A stretch of DNA of 64,000 nucleotides from an uncultured Pelagibacteraceae bacterium (GCA_902544065.1 CACCAS010000001.1:215088-279087); one strand, 5' to 3'. Positions 49,514 through 57,997 are shown, counted from the stretch's first letter. Translations and numbers: made by a program. The notes: generated by a model not told the origin, from the letters alone.

Positions 49514-49541
49514 TTGTTATAACCAATTATTTTTATATACT
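49514..49541 (+). promoter_or_regulatory. Candidate promoter of ihfA
   Basis: TTGTTA at 49514-49519 and TATACT at 49536-49541 are separated by 16 bases, a reasonable housekeeping-sigma match in the 75-base plsX-ihfA gap. The predicted start of transcription is only about six bases before the ATG at 49554, so the message would be nearly leaderless. AT-richness makes chance matches possible. Confidence 0.35.
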
Positions 49542-49553
49542 TTTTAAATATAT

Positions 49554-49865
49554 ATGGAAAAAACAACAACTAGATCAACACTGAGTGAAGCGGTATTTAA
49601 AAATGTAGGACTCTCAAGGAATGAATCGGCAAGTCTAGTTGACTCAGTATTTGCAGAAATTTTGTCAAGTTTAATAGTTGGGGATGATGTGAAAATTTCA
49701 TCTTTTGGTACATTCATTGTCAGGCAAAAAAAAGAGAGAGTTGGAAGAAACCCTAAAACTGGAGAAGAAGTTCCGATTACAGCAAGAAGCGTTGTTACAT
49801 TTCGTGCGTCAAATGTTTTAAAGTCAAAAGTTAATGCAAAAAATAAAACAAACCACACGGAGTAA
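49554..49865 (+). CDS. ihfA: Integration host factor subunit alpha
   Basis: DNA-bending nucleoid protein, 103 aa. The HU/IHF fold is complete: [20 protein letters not shown] at the start, [20 protein letters not shown] and the beta-arm [21 protein letters not shown] with the intercalating proline. It precedes a MerR-type gene, the conserved alphaproteobacterial arrangement. The beta subunit is not in the window. Confidence 0.93.
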   Translation: MEKTTTRSTLSEAVFKNVGLSRNESASLVDSVFAEILSSLIVGDDVKISSFGTFIVRQKKERVGRNPKTGEEVPITARSVVTFRASNVLKSKVNAKNKTNHTE

Positions 49866-49871
49866 TTTATT

Positions 49872-50300
49872 ATGAATTCCAAATCACCGGAAGCTTTTAG
49901 AACAATAAGTGAGGTCTCTAAGGATCTCTCTCTACCCCAGCATGTCCTTAGATTTTGGGAAACTAAATTCATCCAGATAAAACCAATTAAAAGGGGTGGA
50001 GGTAGAAGATACTATAGGCCAGAGGATGTTAGGTTGTTGAAGGGAATAAAAAGCTTACTTTATAAAGATGGCTATACCATCAGGGGTGTTCAAAAAGTTA
50101 TAAAAGAAATTGGAACAAAAAAGATATTATCGAAGGAAAATTTAAATAAAGACTTTACAGACTTAGAAATTCCGCATAGTCAAAACAATGATTATCAAAA
50201 TCATCCACAACAAAATATGGGTGAAAGCAAAAGAAAAAAATTAATGACTGTTTTAAATGATTTAGTTGAACTTAGAAAAAAAATAAAACAAGGTGAATAA
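49872..50300 (+). CDS. MerR-family transcriptional regulator
   Basis: DNA-binding protein of 142 aa. The MerR winged helix covers about residues 8-75: [22 protein letters not shown], seen as [11 protein letters not shown] and VLRFWETKF, then [22 protein letters not shown]. The C-terminal part is charged with no visible effector domain and no metal cysteines. It is the usual MerR partner found downstream of ihfA in alphaproteobacteria; its regulon is not known to me. Confidence 0.88.
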   Translation: MNSKSPEAFRTISEVSKDLSLPQHVLRFWETKFIQIKPIKRGGGRRYYRPEDVRLLKGIKSLLYKDGYTIRGVQKVIKEIGTKKILSKENLNKDFTDLEIPHSQNNDYQNHPQQNMGESKRKKLMTVLNDLVELRKKIKQGE

Positions 50301-50492
50301 ATGGCAAAGAAATCGTCGGTAAAAGTAAGATTAGTACCAGAAGAAAAAACGGACAGTAAATTCTATTATTATGCAAAAAAACCAACTTCCGGTTTAAAAG
50401 CTAAGGACAAACTAAGGATGAAGAAATATAATCCCGCTACGAAAAAGCACGAATGGTTTGTTGAAAAAAAACTTCCACCGCATAGTAAATAA
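50301..50492 (+). CDS. rpmG: 50S ribosomal protein L33
   Basis: A 63-aa large-subunit protein. VKVRLVPEE at the start, SKFYYYAKK, LRMKKYNPATKKHEWFVEKKL and no cysteines match the zinc-free L33 form. It starts at the base after the MerR stop, an unusual neighbour for rpmG; the short C-terminal extension PPHSK is slightly longer than the common 55-aa form. Confidence 0.85.
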   Translation: MAKKSSVKVRLVPEEKTDSKFYYYAKKPTSGLKAKDKLRMKKYNPATKKHEWFVEKKLPPHSK

Positions 50493-50493
50493 A

Positions 50494-50787
50494 TTATTTT
50501 TTAAATTTTTTCTTTTCGAATCTTATAAAGTTATCAATTATTGAAAGCCAGATCCTACTAAGTAGTTGTGGGTTACCTCCCAGCTTTTTTGTTTTGTCAG
50601 AAATTTTTTTCTTAATCTCACCTATTCTTTTTTTGTCAATTATATCAGTCTCTTTTTTCTTTAATGCCAATGCTTTTTCAACTAACTGAGATCTTTTGAT
50701 CATTAAGGGAAGCAGCTTATCATCAACGATGTCAATTTTCTCTCTTATAGCCATCATTTCAGGAGTACTATTTTTTTTAGTTTTCAT
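50494..50787 (-). CDS. Chorismate mutase, AroQ type
   Basis: Converts chorismate to prephenate toward phenylalanine and tyrosine. The 97-aa helical protein shows the AroQ pattern IREKIDIVDDKLLPLMIKRSQLV with catalytic arginine and lysines (as MAIREKIDIVDDKLLPLM and KALALKKK), then DKKRIGEIKKK and IWLSIIDNFIRFEKKK. Its ATG overlaps the stop of the DUF2842 gene by four bases. It is a stand-alone enzyme, not fused to prephenate dehydratase. Confidence 0.85.
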   Translation of the reverse strand: MKTKKNSTPEMMAIREKIDIVDDKLLPLMIKRSQLVEKALALKKKETDIIDKKRIGEIKKKISDKTKKLGGNPQLLSRIWLSIIDNFIRFEKKKFKK

Positions 50788-50978
50788 TTTTTCTTAAATG
50801 GTCTGAGTATGTACATTGATGGAAATACCCAAATTATTCCTAACAGAAAATAAACAATAAATTCAATTAACCAATTATTAATGTTGATTTTAGTTAAAAT
50901 AACCATAACTAATAAACAATAAATTGTCATAGCAAAAATGAAAATAAAAACGCTTATTGCTTTTTTAAAATTTGTCAT
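50784..50978 (-). CDS. DUF2842-family small membrane protein
   Basis: A 64-aa protein with two hydrophobic helices (about residues 8-28 and 38-56). The pattern ends GIIWVFPSMYILRPFKKK, which matches DUF2842, a family I know only from alphaproteobacteria. Function unknown. It is coupled to chorismate mutase and stands 18 bases from the divergent ctaA start, so its promoter must lie inside ctaA. Confidence 0.72.
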   Translation of the reverse strand: MTNFKKAISVFIFIFAMTIYCLLVMVILTKININNWLIEFIVYFLLGIIWVFPSMYILRPFKKK

Positions 50979-50996
50979 GCCAAATATGTAGTAAAT

Positions 50997-52031
50997 ATGA
51001 ACGTTAAAATCAATATATTTTCAATCTGGTTGCTATCTTTAATTATTTTAGTCTGTTCCATTATTTTAATTGGGGGCTATACAAGAATTACTGATTCAGG
51101 GCTTTCAATTACTGAATGGCTTCCAATCTCAGGTATCCTATACCCTTTGTCAAATTCTGCATGGCAACTAGAATTTGATAAATATAAATTAATTGATGAA
51201 TTTGTTCTTGTTAATAGTTCAATGACTTTACAAGAATTTAAAGTTATCTACTTCTGGGAATGGTTTCACAGAGCTTTTGCAAGACTTATTGGTGCGGCTT
51301 ACCTTGTTCCTCTTTTTTTTCTGATATTATATAGGCAAATTGAGACGAGATTTTACATAAATATTCTTCTCATTGGTTTTTTATTATTTATTCAGGCCTT
51401 TATAGGGTGGTATATGGTAAAAAGTGGTTTGTCAGATAGGGTAGATGTAAGTCAATATCGTTTAGCGCTTCACTTAACAATGGCGTTTATAATTCTTGGA
51501 TTAACATTTTATACATTAGTTTCATATCTTTTTGAAAATAATTTAATTAATAAAAAATCAGTTTTTATTAAAAAATACAGAAACTTATTAATTATACTTT
51601 TTTTATTTATTTGCTTTCAGATAGCTTATGGCGCCTTTGTGTCTGGAACACACTCTGGACTTATATACAATACTTGGCCACTCTATAATGGAAATATAAT
51701 TCCTTTTATGGAAGTCTCACAGATAATGAGTGTAATAAATTTTTTTGAGAATAGAGACTATATTATATTTATTCACAGAACATTTGCTTTAATAATTTTA
51801 CTTCTTTTATGCTACTTAAATTATTTAATATTTATAAATAAAAAATTCAATAGCTATTATTCTATAATAATTTTATTTAATATTACATTTATCTTTCAAA
51901 TAGTATTGGGAGTTTCAATGACTTATTTAAACATCCCGTGGTATCTTGCATTGTTGCACCAAGGAAATTCAATATTAGTTTTTTTACTCTCTCTTTTTAT
52001 GTGTATTCTGTGTTTAAAGTCACCTCAGTAA
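50997..52031 (+). CDS. ctaA: Haem A synthase
   Basis: Oxidises haem O to haem A for aa3-type cytochrome oxidase, 344 aa with eight hydrophobic helices. Conserved histidines lie in WEWFHRAFARLIG, RLALHLTMAF, FIHRTFALIIL and LALLHQGNSILV. GGYTRITDSGLSITEWLP near the start is a family signature. Its presence implies an aa3 terminal oxidase, although none is encoded in this window. A strong hairpin overlaps the stop codon. Confidence 0.94.
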   Translation: MNVKINIFSIWLLSLIILVCSIILIGGYTRITDSGLSITEWLPISGILYPLSNSAWQLEFDKYKLIDEFVLVNSSMTLQEFKVIYFWEWFHRAFARLIGAAYLVPLFFLILYRQIETRFYINILLIGFLLFIQAFIGWYMVKSGLSDRVDVSQYRLALHLTMAFIILGLTFYTLVSYLFENNLINKKSVFIKKYRNLLIILFLFICFQIAYGAFVSGTHSGLIYNTWPLYNGNIIPFMEVSQIMSVINFFENRDYIIFIHRTFALIILLLLCYLNYLIFINKKFNSYYSIIILFNITFIFQIVLGVSMTYLNIPWYLALLHQGNSILVFLLSLFMCILCLKSPQ

Positions 52032-52046
52032 ACTGAACTGAGGTGA
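52020..52046. terminator. Hairpin at the ctaA stop, between convergent ctaA and metY
   Basis: CACCTCAGT and ACTGAGGTG form a perfect nine-base-pair stem, ten with the flanking T-A, around a seven-base loop. It starts inside the last ctaA codons and ends 12 bases before the metY stop, the right place for a two-way terminator. Neither side has a long T run, so termination may be weak or Rho-dependent. Confidence 0.5.
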
Positions 52047-52057
52047 TTAATTAGAAA

Positions 52058-53371
52058 CTATGCTGCGTCTAAAGCATTTTTTAGATCTTCGATGATGTCA
52101 TCAATGTGTTCAATGCCAATAGATAGTCTAACGTAACTTGGGTTAACACCAGCTGCCTCCATATCTTCATCAGAAAGTTGCGAGTGCGTAGTAGACGCAG
52201 GATGAATAGCTAAACTTCTTGCATCCCCAATGTTCGCTACATGATAAAACATATTTAAGTTGTTTATAAACTTTTCTCCACTAGCTTTACCGCCCTTAAG
52301 CTCAATTCCACACAGTGCACCGTGTCCACCTTTAAGGTATTTATTTGCCCTGTCTCCTGCCTCACCTTCGTCAAGTCCTGCATAAATAACTCTAGAAACT
52401 TTGTTATGACTGGATAGATACTCAGCAACTTTAGCTGCATTTGAGCAGTGTTTCTCCATTCTTAGCGATACAGTTTCTAGCCCTTGTATGATATTAAATG
52501 CACTTTGTGGACTTAAAGCCGCGCCAATATCCCTTAGTCCAACAAAACGGGCTCTTACTATGTAGGCTATCGGACCTACAGCCTTTGCAAATTCTGTCCA
52601 TACCATCCCATGATAACTTGGGTCAGGGTCGTTTAAAGCGGGTTGTCTTTTAGGATCTTTACCCCAATCAAATTTACCACTATCAACAATAATTCCCCCA
52701 ATAGTTGTGCCATGTCCACCAATAAATTTTGTTAATGAATGAACAACAATTGTAGCTCCATGTTCAATTGGCTTACATATTACTGGTGCTGCTGTATTAT
52801 CAACAATTAATGGTATATTATATTCGTCACCAATATCTGCAACTTCACGAATAGGAAATACTTTTAATTTTGGATTTGGTAAAGTTTCAGCATAATATGC
52901 TCTTGTATTATCATCTGTTAATTTTCTGAAACTTTCAGGATCTTTCGGATCTGCAAACCTGACTTCAATCCCAAGATCCTTCATAGTATTAGCAAATAAA
53001 TTCCACGTACCTCCATATAAATCAGTAGAACTAACGATGTTATCTCCAGCTTTTACTAAGTTTTGAATGCTTAGCATTGAAGCTGATTGCCCTGAACTTA
53101 CGCAAAGCGCTCCTACCCCACCTTCCATCGCGGCAACTCTTTTTTCAAGGACATCAACTGTTGGGTTCATGATTCGCGTATAAATATTGCCAAAGTCTTT
53201 AGCACCAAATAAATTGGCTGCGTGCTCAGTATTATGAAATTGATATGAAGTTGTTTGATATATAGGCACTGCTACAGATGTTGTTGATGGATCACTTCTA
53301 TAGTCACCGCCATGTAAAGCTATTGTCTCAGGATTAACCGAGTCAGCAGGTACAAATTTATTTTTTGCCAT
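52058..53371 (-). CDS. metY: O-acetylhomoserine sulfhydrylase (MetY/MetZ-type)
   Basis: Forms homocysteine from O-acyl-homoserine and sulfide, 437 aa. Family motifs are PETIALHGGDYRSDPST near residue 15, the PLP-phosphate region FGNIYTRIMNPTVD, LCVSSGQSASMLSI and the PLP lysine in HSLTKFIGGHGTTIGG near residue 210. The length and the extra central loop fit O-acetylhomoserine sulfhydrylase rather than cystathionine synthase. A SAM-sensing leader candidate lies upstream, which fits methionine control. Confidence 0.94.
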   Translation of the reverse strand: MAKNKFVPADSVNPETIALHGGDYRSDPSTTSVAVPIYQTTSYQFHNTEHAANLFGAKDFGNIYTRIMNPTVDVLEKRVAAMEGGVGALCVSSGQSASMLSIQNLVKAGDNIVSSTDLYGGTWNLFANTMKDLGIEVRFADPKDPESFRKLTDDNTRAYYAETLPNPKLKVFPIREVADIGDEYNIPLIVDNTAAPVICKPIEHGATIVVHSLTKFIGGHGTTIGGIIVDSGKFDWGKDPKRQPALNDPDPSYHGMVWTEFAKAVGPIAYIVRARFVGLRDIGAALSPQSAFNIIQGLETVSLRMEKHCSNAAKVAEYLSSHNKVSRVIYAGLDEGEAGDRANKYLKGGHGALCGIELKGGKASGEKFINNLNMFYHVANIGDARSLAIHPASTTHSQLSDEDMEAAGVNPSYVRLSIGIEHIDDIIEDLKNALDAA

Positions 53372-53404
53372 TTCTTTATGATTCCCTTATTAATTAGTTT
53401 TAGT

Positions 53405-53465
53405 AGATAGTAATTGCTTTTAGAGGTTCCAAACCGCAATTAAATCTCATAAAATTTAATACCTG
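53405..53465 (-). promoter_or_regulatory. Candidate SAM riboswitch (SAM-II/SAM-V class) before metY
   Basis: On the minus strand, 40-100 bases before metY, TAATTGC (53442-53436) pairs perfectly with GCAATTA (53417-53411). The loop holds GGTT-TGG-AACC and CTAAAA. Before it lie GATTTAA and an AGGT (53464-53461) that could pair with ACCT in the loop to make a pseudoknot. The U-rich GAUUUA and CUAAAA elements in a pseudoknot and the metY context are those of SAM-II/SAM-V aptamers known in alphaproteobacteria and SAR11. I judged this by eye, not by a covariance model. An AAGGG ribosome site lies between it and the ATG. Confidence 0.55.
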
Positions 53466-53548
53466 TTTAAAGATTATGTAAACTGATATATAAAGTACTA
53501 TGGTACCATTTTTTAATATGTTGATTCAATTGATAAAATATATAATGA

Positions 53549-53577
53549 TTGACAAACTAACTAGTTATTATTATTAA
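53549..53577 (+). promoter_or_regulatory. Strong candidate promoter of rplM-rpsI
   Basis: A perfect -35 TTGACA (53549-53554) is followed after 17 bases by TATTAA (53572-53577). The expected transcription start is 53582-53585, at or next to the rplM ATG at 53585. This would make a leaderless mRNA, and indeed no purine-rich ribosome site is seen there. Confidence 0.55.
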
Positions 53578-53584
53578 CACGGAT

Positions 53585-54049
53585 ATGACCACATCGAAAA
53601 TATTAAAACAAACGAAGTCTTTAGCTAAGGAAAATACTATTAAAAATTGGCTAATTATTGATGCTGAAAATATTGTTTTAGGTAGATTGGCGTCTGTCGT
53701 ATCTAAAATTTTAAGAGGTAAGCATAAGCCAAGTTATACACCTCATGTTGACTGCGGAGATTACGTAGTTATCGTTAATGCTGAAAAAGTAAAGTTAACA
53801 GGAAATAAACTAGAAGATAAAGTTTACTATCGTCATACAGGTTATCCTGGAGGTATAAAATCAATTACAGCAAAAAAAGTTATTGAAGGAAAGAACCCAG
53901 ACAGGCTTGTAAGACTTGCTGTTAAGAGAATGATACCTTCAGGTCCTTTAGGTCGTAGACAGCTATCAAGTATGAAAGTTTATGTCGGAAATAATCATCC
54001 ACATGAAGCTCAAAGCCCAAAAGTATTAAATATAAATGAATTAATATAG
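53585..54049 (+). CDS. rplM: 50S ribosomal protein L13
   Basis: Early-assembling large-subunit protein, 154 aa. [21 protein letters not shown] near residue 21 (seen as [16 protein letters not shown]), [24 protein letters not shown] (as [18 protein letters not shown]) and [13 protein letters not shown] are diagnostic. No other in-frame ATG lies between 53585 and the conserved core, so the start is firm even though the promoter sits right against it. rpsI follows after two bases. Confidence 0.96.
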   Translation: MTTSKILKQTKSLAKENTIKNWLIIDAENIVLGRLASVVSKILRGKHKPSYTPHVDCGDYVVIVNAEKVKLTGNKLEDKVYYRHTGYPGGIKSITAKKVIEGKNPDRLVRLAVKRMIPSGPLGRRQLSSMKVYVGNNHPHEAQSPKVLNINELI

Positions 54050-54051
54050 TA

Positions 54052-54510
54052 ATGAGTGATACTACAAATACTGAAACAATTCTTAAAAGTGAAACTACCA
54101 AAGTACAACCAGTTTTAGATAAGCTAGGACGATCATATGCAACTGGCAAAAGAAAAAATGCTGTTGCAAGAGTTTGGATCAAATCAGGATCCGGTAAAAT
54201 TACTATAAATGGAAAAGAGCTAGGCAAATATTTTTTAAGACCAGTACTTAACATGTTAGTCAATCAACCATTAGAATTGACTAATAAAAAACTTGTGGTA
54301 GATACGACTGTAACTGTTAGTGGTGGAGGCTTGTCAGGACAAGCTGGAGCGGTTAGACATGGAATTTCAAAAGCTCTTACACTTTTTGATCCAAACTTAA
54401 GACCGGCCCTAAAGACTGAAGGTCTTCTGACACGAGACTCAAGAATCGTTGAGAGAAAAAAATACGGTAGACGAAAAGCTCGAAGAAGATTTCAATTTTC
54501 TAAAAGATAG
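54052..54510 (+). CDS. rpsI: 30S ribosomal protein S9
   Basis: Small-subunit protein whose C-terminal tail reaches the P-site tRNA, 152 aa. The core starts [20 protein letters not shown] and has [19 protein letters not shown]; the end [19 protein letters not shown] is the conserved basic tail. The first 25 residues are a low-complexity extension (threonine/lysine-rich) common in alphaproteobacterial S9. Confidence 0.96.
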   Translation: MSDTTNTETILKSETTKVQPVLDKLGRSYATGKRKNAVARVWIKSGSGKITINGKELGKYFLRPVLNMLVNQPLELTNKKLVVDTTVTVSGGGLSGQAGAVRHGISKALTLFDPNLRPALKTEGLLTRDSRIVERKKYGRRKARRRFQFSKR

Positions 54511-54569
54511 TTTCGAAGTCTTTAACTGGATTTCATTAAGTCTATCAATTAATAATTTAAAATTTGTAA

Positions 54570-55574
54570 ATGAAAAATGTAGTAATATTAGGTGCTAGCG
54601 GATTTGTTGGTCATGAACTTTACAATATGTGTAAAGCGCATCCAAATATTAATCTATCTGCATTGTCTGCCAATAAATCAGCTGGAGAATTGGTTGATGA
54701 TAAAGAATTAGATCAATCACTCAGATATCAAACAATTGAAAATATAGACTTTGAGAATGTTGATTTCATTTTCAATTGTTTACCTAATATGCAGATGCAT
54801 AAATTAATTCATAATCTTAATAAAAATGTAAGAATTATCGACCTTTCAATTGACTTCAGACTCGATGAAAAAGAAGAATATAAAAAGTGGTATAATTTTG
54901 ATCATGAAAGTTTTGAATTGAATGAAAATTTTCAATTTGGCCTCACAGAATTTAATAGAGAGAGTATAAAAAAAAGTAAGCATGTTTCTAATCCAGGCTG
55001 TTATGCAACAAGTGTATTAGTTCCATTAATAGAATTGGTTTCAAAGGAAGCAATTCAGCAAGATGATATTATAATTGATGCAAAATCTGGATATTCTGGT
55101 GCAGGAAAAACAAAGCCCAAGCATGAGCTCATGAAAGAAGTAAGTGAAAATATTGTAACATATGGAGTTGGCGATCATAAACACATAGCTGAAATAAATC
55201 AGGAATTATCAAAAAATACTAAAAATAATGTTGAAGTTTTTTTTGCTGCGAATCTAATTCCAGTTGAAAGAGGCATCTTAAGTAATATTTATGTAGATCT
55301 TAATAATAATACATTAAATGAACTTCATAAAATTTTAGTTGAACGGTTTAAAGAAGAGAAATTCATTGAAGTACTTCCGATTGGCGACATTCCTAAAACT
55401 AAAGATGTAGTTGGTACAAATAATTTAGTAATTGGTTTAAAAAAAGGCTATAAAGAAAATAAAATTTGTATAGTCAGCGCTTTAGATAACCTCTTAAAAG
55501 GTGCAGCTGGACAAGCGATACAAAATTTTAACGTAATGAATGATTTTGATGAAGGTGAAGGGATATCAATGTGA
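54570..55574 (+). CDS. argC: N-acetyl-gamma-glutamyl-phosphate reductase
   Basis: NADPH-dependent step of arginine synthesis giving N-acetylglutamate semialdehyde, 334 aa. The Rossmann start is VVILGASGFVGHELYNM and the catalytic cysteine lies in VSNPGCYATSVLVPL near residue 147. AKSGYSGAGKTK and the histidine in GDHKHIAEINQEL follow. The stop overlaps the next, small lipoprotein gene by four bases (GTGA). Confidence 0.94.
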   Translation: MKNVVILGASGFVGHELYNMCKAHPNINLSALSANKSAGELVDDKELDQSLRYQTIENIDFENVDFIFNCLPNMQMHKLIHNLNKNVRIIDLSIDFRLDEKEEYKKWYNFDHESFELNENFQFGLTEFNRESIKKSKHVSNPGCYATSVLVPLIELVSKEAIQQDDIIIDAKSGYSGAGKTKPKHELMKEVSENIVTYGVGDHKHIAEINQELSKNTKNNVEVFFAANLIPVERGILSNIYVDLNNNTLNELHKILVERFKEEKFIEVLPIGDIPKTKDVVGTNNLVIGLKKGYKENKICIVSALDNLLKGAAGQAIQNFNVMNDFDEGEGISM

Positions 55575-55765
55575 AAAAAAATAATTTATTTGTTATATTT
55601 TTATTTTCATCTTTCCTTTGTATTAGCTGCTCAAAAATTGAAAATTTTTCTTTTTACGAGTACTTCATAAATACAGATATTTCTGACATTGATATGGGTA
55701 ATGATATAAAAAGTGACAAACCTGATATTGAGAGCGTTCCTGAAAAGGTAGTAATTAATGAGTAA
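55571..55765 (+). CDS. Small putative lipoprotein, unknown function
   Basis: A 64-aa frame beginning at GTG 55571. It has a signal peptide (KKNNLFVIFLFSSFLCISC) with a lipobox-like cysteine at residue 20, followed by a short acidic tail and no recognisable domain. It overlaps argC by four bases and hom by eight, so it is wedged in the operon without spacing, which argues for a real, coupled gene. The BamE gene in this window uses a similar CxSC box. I do not recognise its family. Confidence 0.55.
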   Translation: MKKNNLFVIFLFSSFLCISCSKIENFSFYEYFINTDISDIDMGNDIKSDKPDIESVPEKVVINE

Positions 55766-57047
55766 AGTTTTGGGTATAGGCATAGCAGGATTAGGGACTG
55801 TTGGAATAGGCTTTTTAAAGCAGCTAAAGGGTTTAAAAACGAATTCACTAAAATCGGCTAATATAAGAGTTGTTAAAATTGCAGTTAAAAGTCTTAAAAA
55901 GAAGAGAGATCTTCCTATTAAACAATTACCTTTGACTTCAAATACAATGAGTCTTGCAGAAGAAGACTCAATTGATGTTGTTGTTGAATTAATTGGTGGC
56001 TCTAAAGGAATTGCTTATAATTTAGTAAAGAAATCTCTAAAAAATAAAAAACACGTCATTACTGCTAACAAAGCACTTATGGCACTACATGGTAATGAAT
56101 TAGCCAAGATCGCAGAAAAAAATAGTGTATCACTAAATTATGAGGCTGCTATTGCTGGTGGAATTCCGATTGTTAAAGCGGTTAGAGAAAATTTACGCTT
56201 CAATAAGATTAAGAAAATATATGGAATACTTAACGGCACTTGTAATTATATTCTGACTAAGATGGATAAGAGTCTTGTAAATTTTAAAGATGTACTTAGC
56301 GATGCACAAAAGAAAGGTTTTGCCGAACTTGATCCTACCTTTGATATTGAAGGGATAGATGCAGCGCATAAAATTACTCTTTTATCATGTCTGGCATTTG
56401 ATGTACCAATAAGTTTTAGTTCTACATATATTGAGGGCATTTCAAAAATTGATAACAAAGATTTTAAATATGCAAGCGAATTTGGTTATGTAATCAAATT
56501 ACTTGCAGTCAGCTCAAAGGTTAGCAACAAAGTTGAACAAAGAGTCCATCCATGTTTTGTTAAACAAGCATCAGATATAGCTAAAGTAGAGAATGAGTTA
56601 AATGCAGTAATCGTTGAGGACAATGTTATCGGTAAAAACATGTTTCAAGGACCAGGTGCAGGCGCGGGTCCCACAGGAGCATCGGTAATGTCTGATTTAA
56701 TGGAAATTGTAAGAGGTACAATTAATTTCCCATTAGGCTCATCAATTGATGCAAAGAAAAAAATTACTTTTCAAAAAATTGAAAATCTATCATTTCCATA
56801 TTACGTAAGAATTGTTGGCAAGGATCGTGCAGGCGTTATGGCAAAAATTTCAAGAGCTTTATCTAAAAAAGGCATATCTATTAAAAGCATTATCCAAAAA
56901 CCATCTAATAAGACAAAATATGCGGAAATAATTTTAATTACGCACAAAGTTAAGGAATCGTCTCTGAAAGTTGCTTTAAATCAAATTAAAAGATTACCAG
57001 AAGTTGCAGCATCTGCTAAATTCATCAGAATCGAAGATTCGTTATGA
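55758..57047 (+). CDS. hom: Homoserine dehydrogenase
   Basis: Reduces aspartate semialdehyde to homoserine, the branch to threonine and methionine. The 429-aa protein has GIGIAGLGTVGIGFLKQL as its nucleotide loop, VITANKALMALHG, and LNGTCNYILTKM near residue 158; the catalytic lysine region GFAELDPTFDIEG follows. The C-terminal 80 residues form an ACT domain (YYVRIVGKDRAGVMAKIS) likely sensing threonine. It overlaps glpX by four bases. Confidence 0.95.
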   Translation: MSKVLGIGIAGLGTVGIGFLKQLKGLKTNSLKSANIRVVKIAVKSLKKKRDLPIKQLPLTSNTMSLAEEDSIDVVVELIGGSKGIAYNLVKKSLKNKKHVITANKALMALHGNELAKIAEKNSVSLNYEAAIAGGIPIVKAVRENLRFNKIKKIYGILNGTCNYILTKMDKSLVNFKDVLSDAQKKGFAELDPTFDIEGIDAAHKITLLSCLAFDVPISFSSTYIEGISKIDNKDFKYASEFGYVIKLLAVSSKVSNKVEQRVHPCFVKQASDIAKVENELNAVIVEDNVIGKNMFQGPGAGAGPTGASVMSDLMEIVRGTINFPLGSSIDAKKKITFQKIENLSFPYYVRIVGKDRAGVMAKISRALSKKGISIKSIIQKPSNKTKYAEIILITHKVKESSLKVALNQIKRLPEVAASAKFIRIEDSL

Positions 57048-57994
57048 CCATTATATCAACACAATATGCATCAGGAATAGTTGCTGCAACTGAAAAAGCA
57101 GCGATTGCCTCGTCTATGTTAATTGGTCTTGGAGATGAAAAAGCAGCAGATCAAAAAGCAGTGGACGCAATGAGAACTGCATTAAATCAAATTGATTTTA
57201 ATGGAAGAATAGTGATTGGTGAGGGCGAGAGAGATGAAGCGCCCATGTTATACATAGGAGAAGAAGTTGGCACAGGAAGGAATCATGAAGTTGATATAGC
57301 TTTAGATCCTCTTGAAGGGACTACAATTACTGCAAAAGGTATGCCTAATTCTTTATCCGTAATTGCAGCTGCTCAAAGGGGCGGACTTTTATATGCGCCT
57401 GATACCTATATGAATAAAATCGCGATTGGGGGAAATCTTCCAGATGATATTATTGATTTAGACGCAACTACAAAAGAGAATATACAGAGTATTGCTGATG
57501 CCAAAAAAGTTCCAATAAATGAAGTTACAGCATGCGTTTTAGAACGATCTCGTCACAATAGTATTATCGAAGATCTTAGGTCAATTGGGGCAAAAATAGT
57601 TTTAATTCCCGATGGAGATGTGGCTGGCATTATTATGACCACTCAGGAACATAGTTCTGTAGATATTTATATGGGTGTAGGAGGGGCTCCTGAAGGAGTA
57701 CTTGCAGCTGCTGCATTGCAATGCATTGGGGGCCAAATGCAAACAAGACTTGTAATAAACAATGAAGATGAAAAAATCAGAGCTGAAAAGATAGGTATAA
57801 AAGACTTAAACAAAAAATACTCACTTGATGAGCTGGCTCATGGGGATATTATTTTTTCAGCAACAGGTGTAACCGAAGGAACAATGGTAAGAGGAGTAAG
57901 AACAAATCAAAATAAATATTTAACTCATTCTTTAGTACTAAGAACGGGCGAGTCTTCGTCACAGTACATAGAAACATATCACGATATTAGTTGA
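57044..57994 (+). CDS. glpX: Fructose-1,6-bisphosphatase, class II
   Basis: Dephosphorylates fructose 1,6-bisphosphate in gluconeogenesis, 316 aa. GRIVIGEGERDEAPMLYIGEEVG (as IVIGEGERDEAPML) and DIALDPLEGTTITAKG are the metal-site motifs of the GlpX family, with GVGGAPEGVLAAAAL and VTEGTMVRGVR following. It lies between hom and recJ, the usual alphaproteobacterial place, coupled by ATGA to hom. Confidence 0.96.
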   Translation: MTIISTQYASGIVAATEKAAIASSMLIGLGDEKAADQKAVDAMRTALNQIDFNGRIVIGEGERDEAPMLYIGEEVGTGRNHEVDIALDPLEGTTITAKGMPNSLSVIAAAQRGGLLYAPDTYMNKIAIGGNLPDDIIDLDATTKENIQSIADAKKVPINEVTACVLERSRHNSIIEDLRSIGAKIVLIPDGDVAGIIMTTQEHSSVDIYMGVGGAPEGVLAAAALQCIGGQMQTRLVINNEDEKIRAEKIGIKDLNKKYSLDELAHGDIIFSATGVTEGTMVRGVRTNQNKYLTHSLVLRTGESSSQYIETYHDIS

Positions 57995-57997
57995 TAG

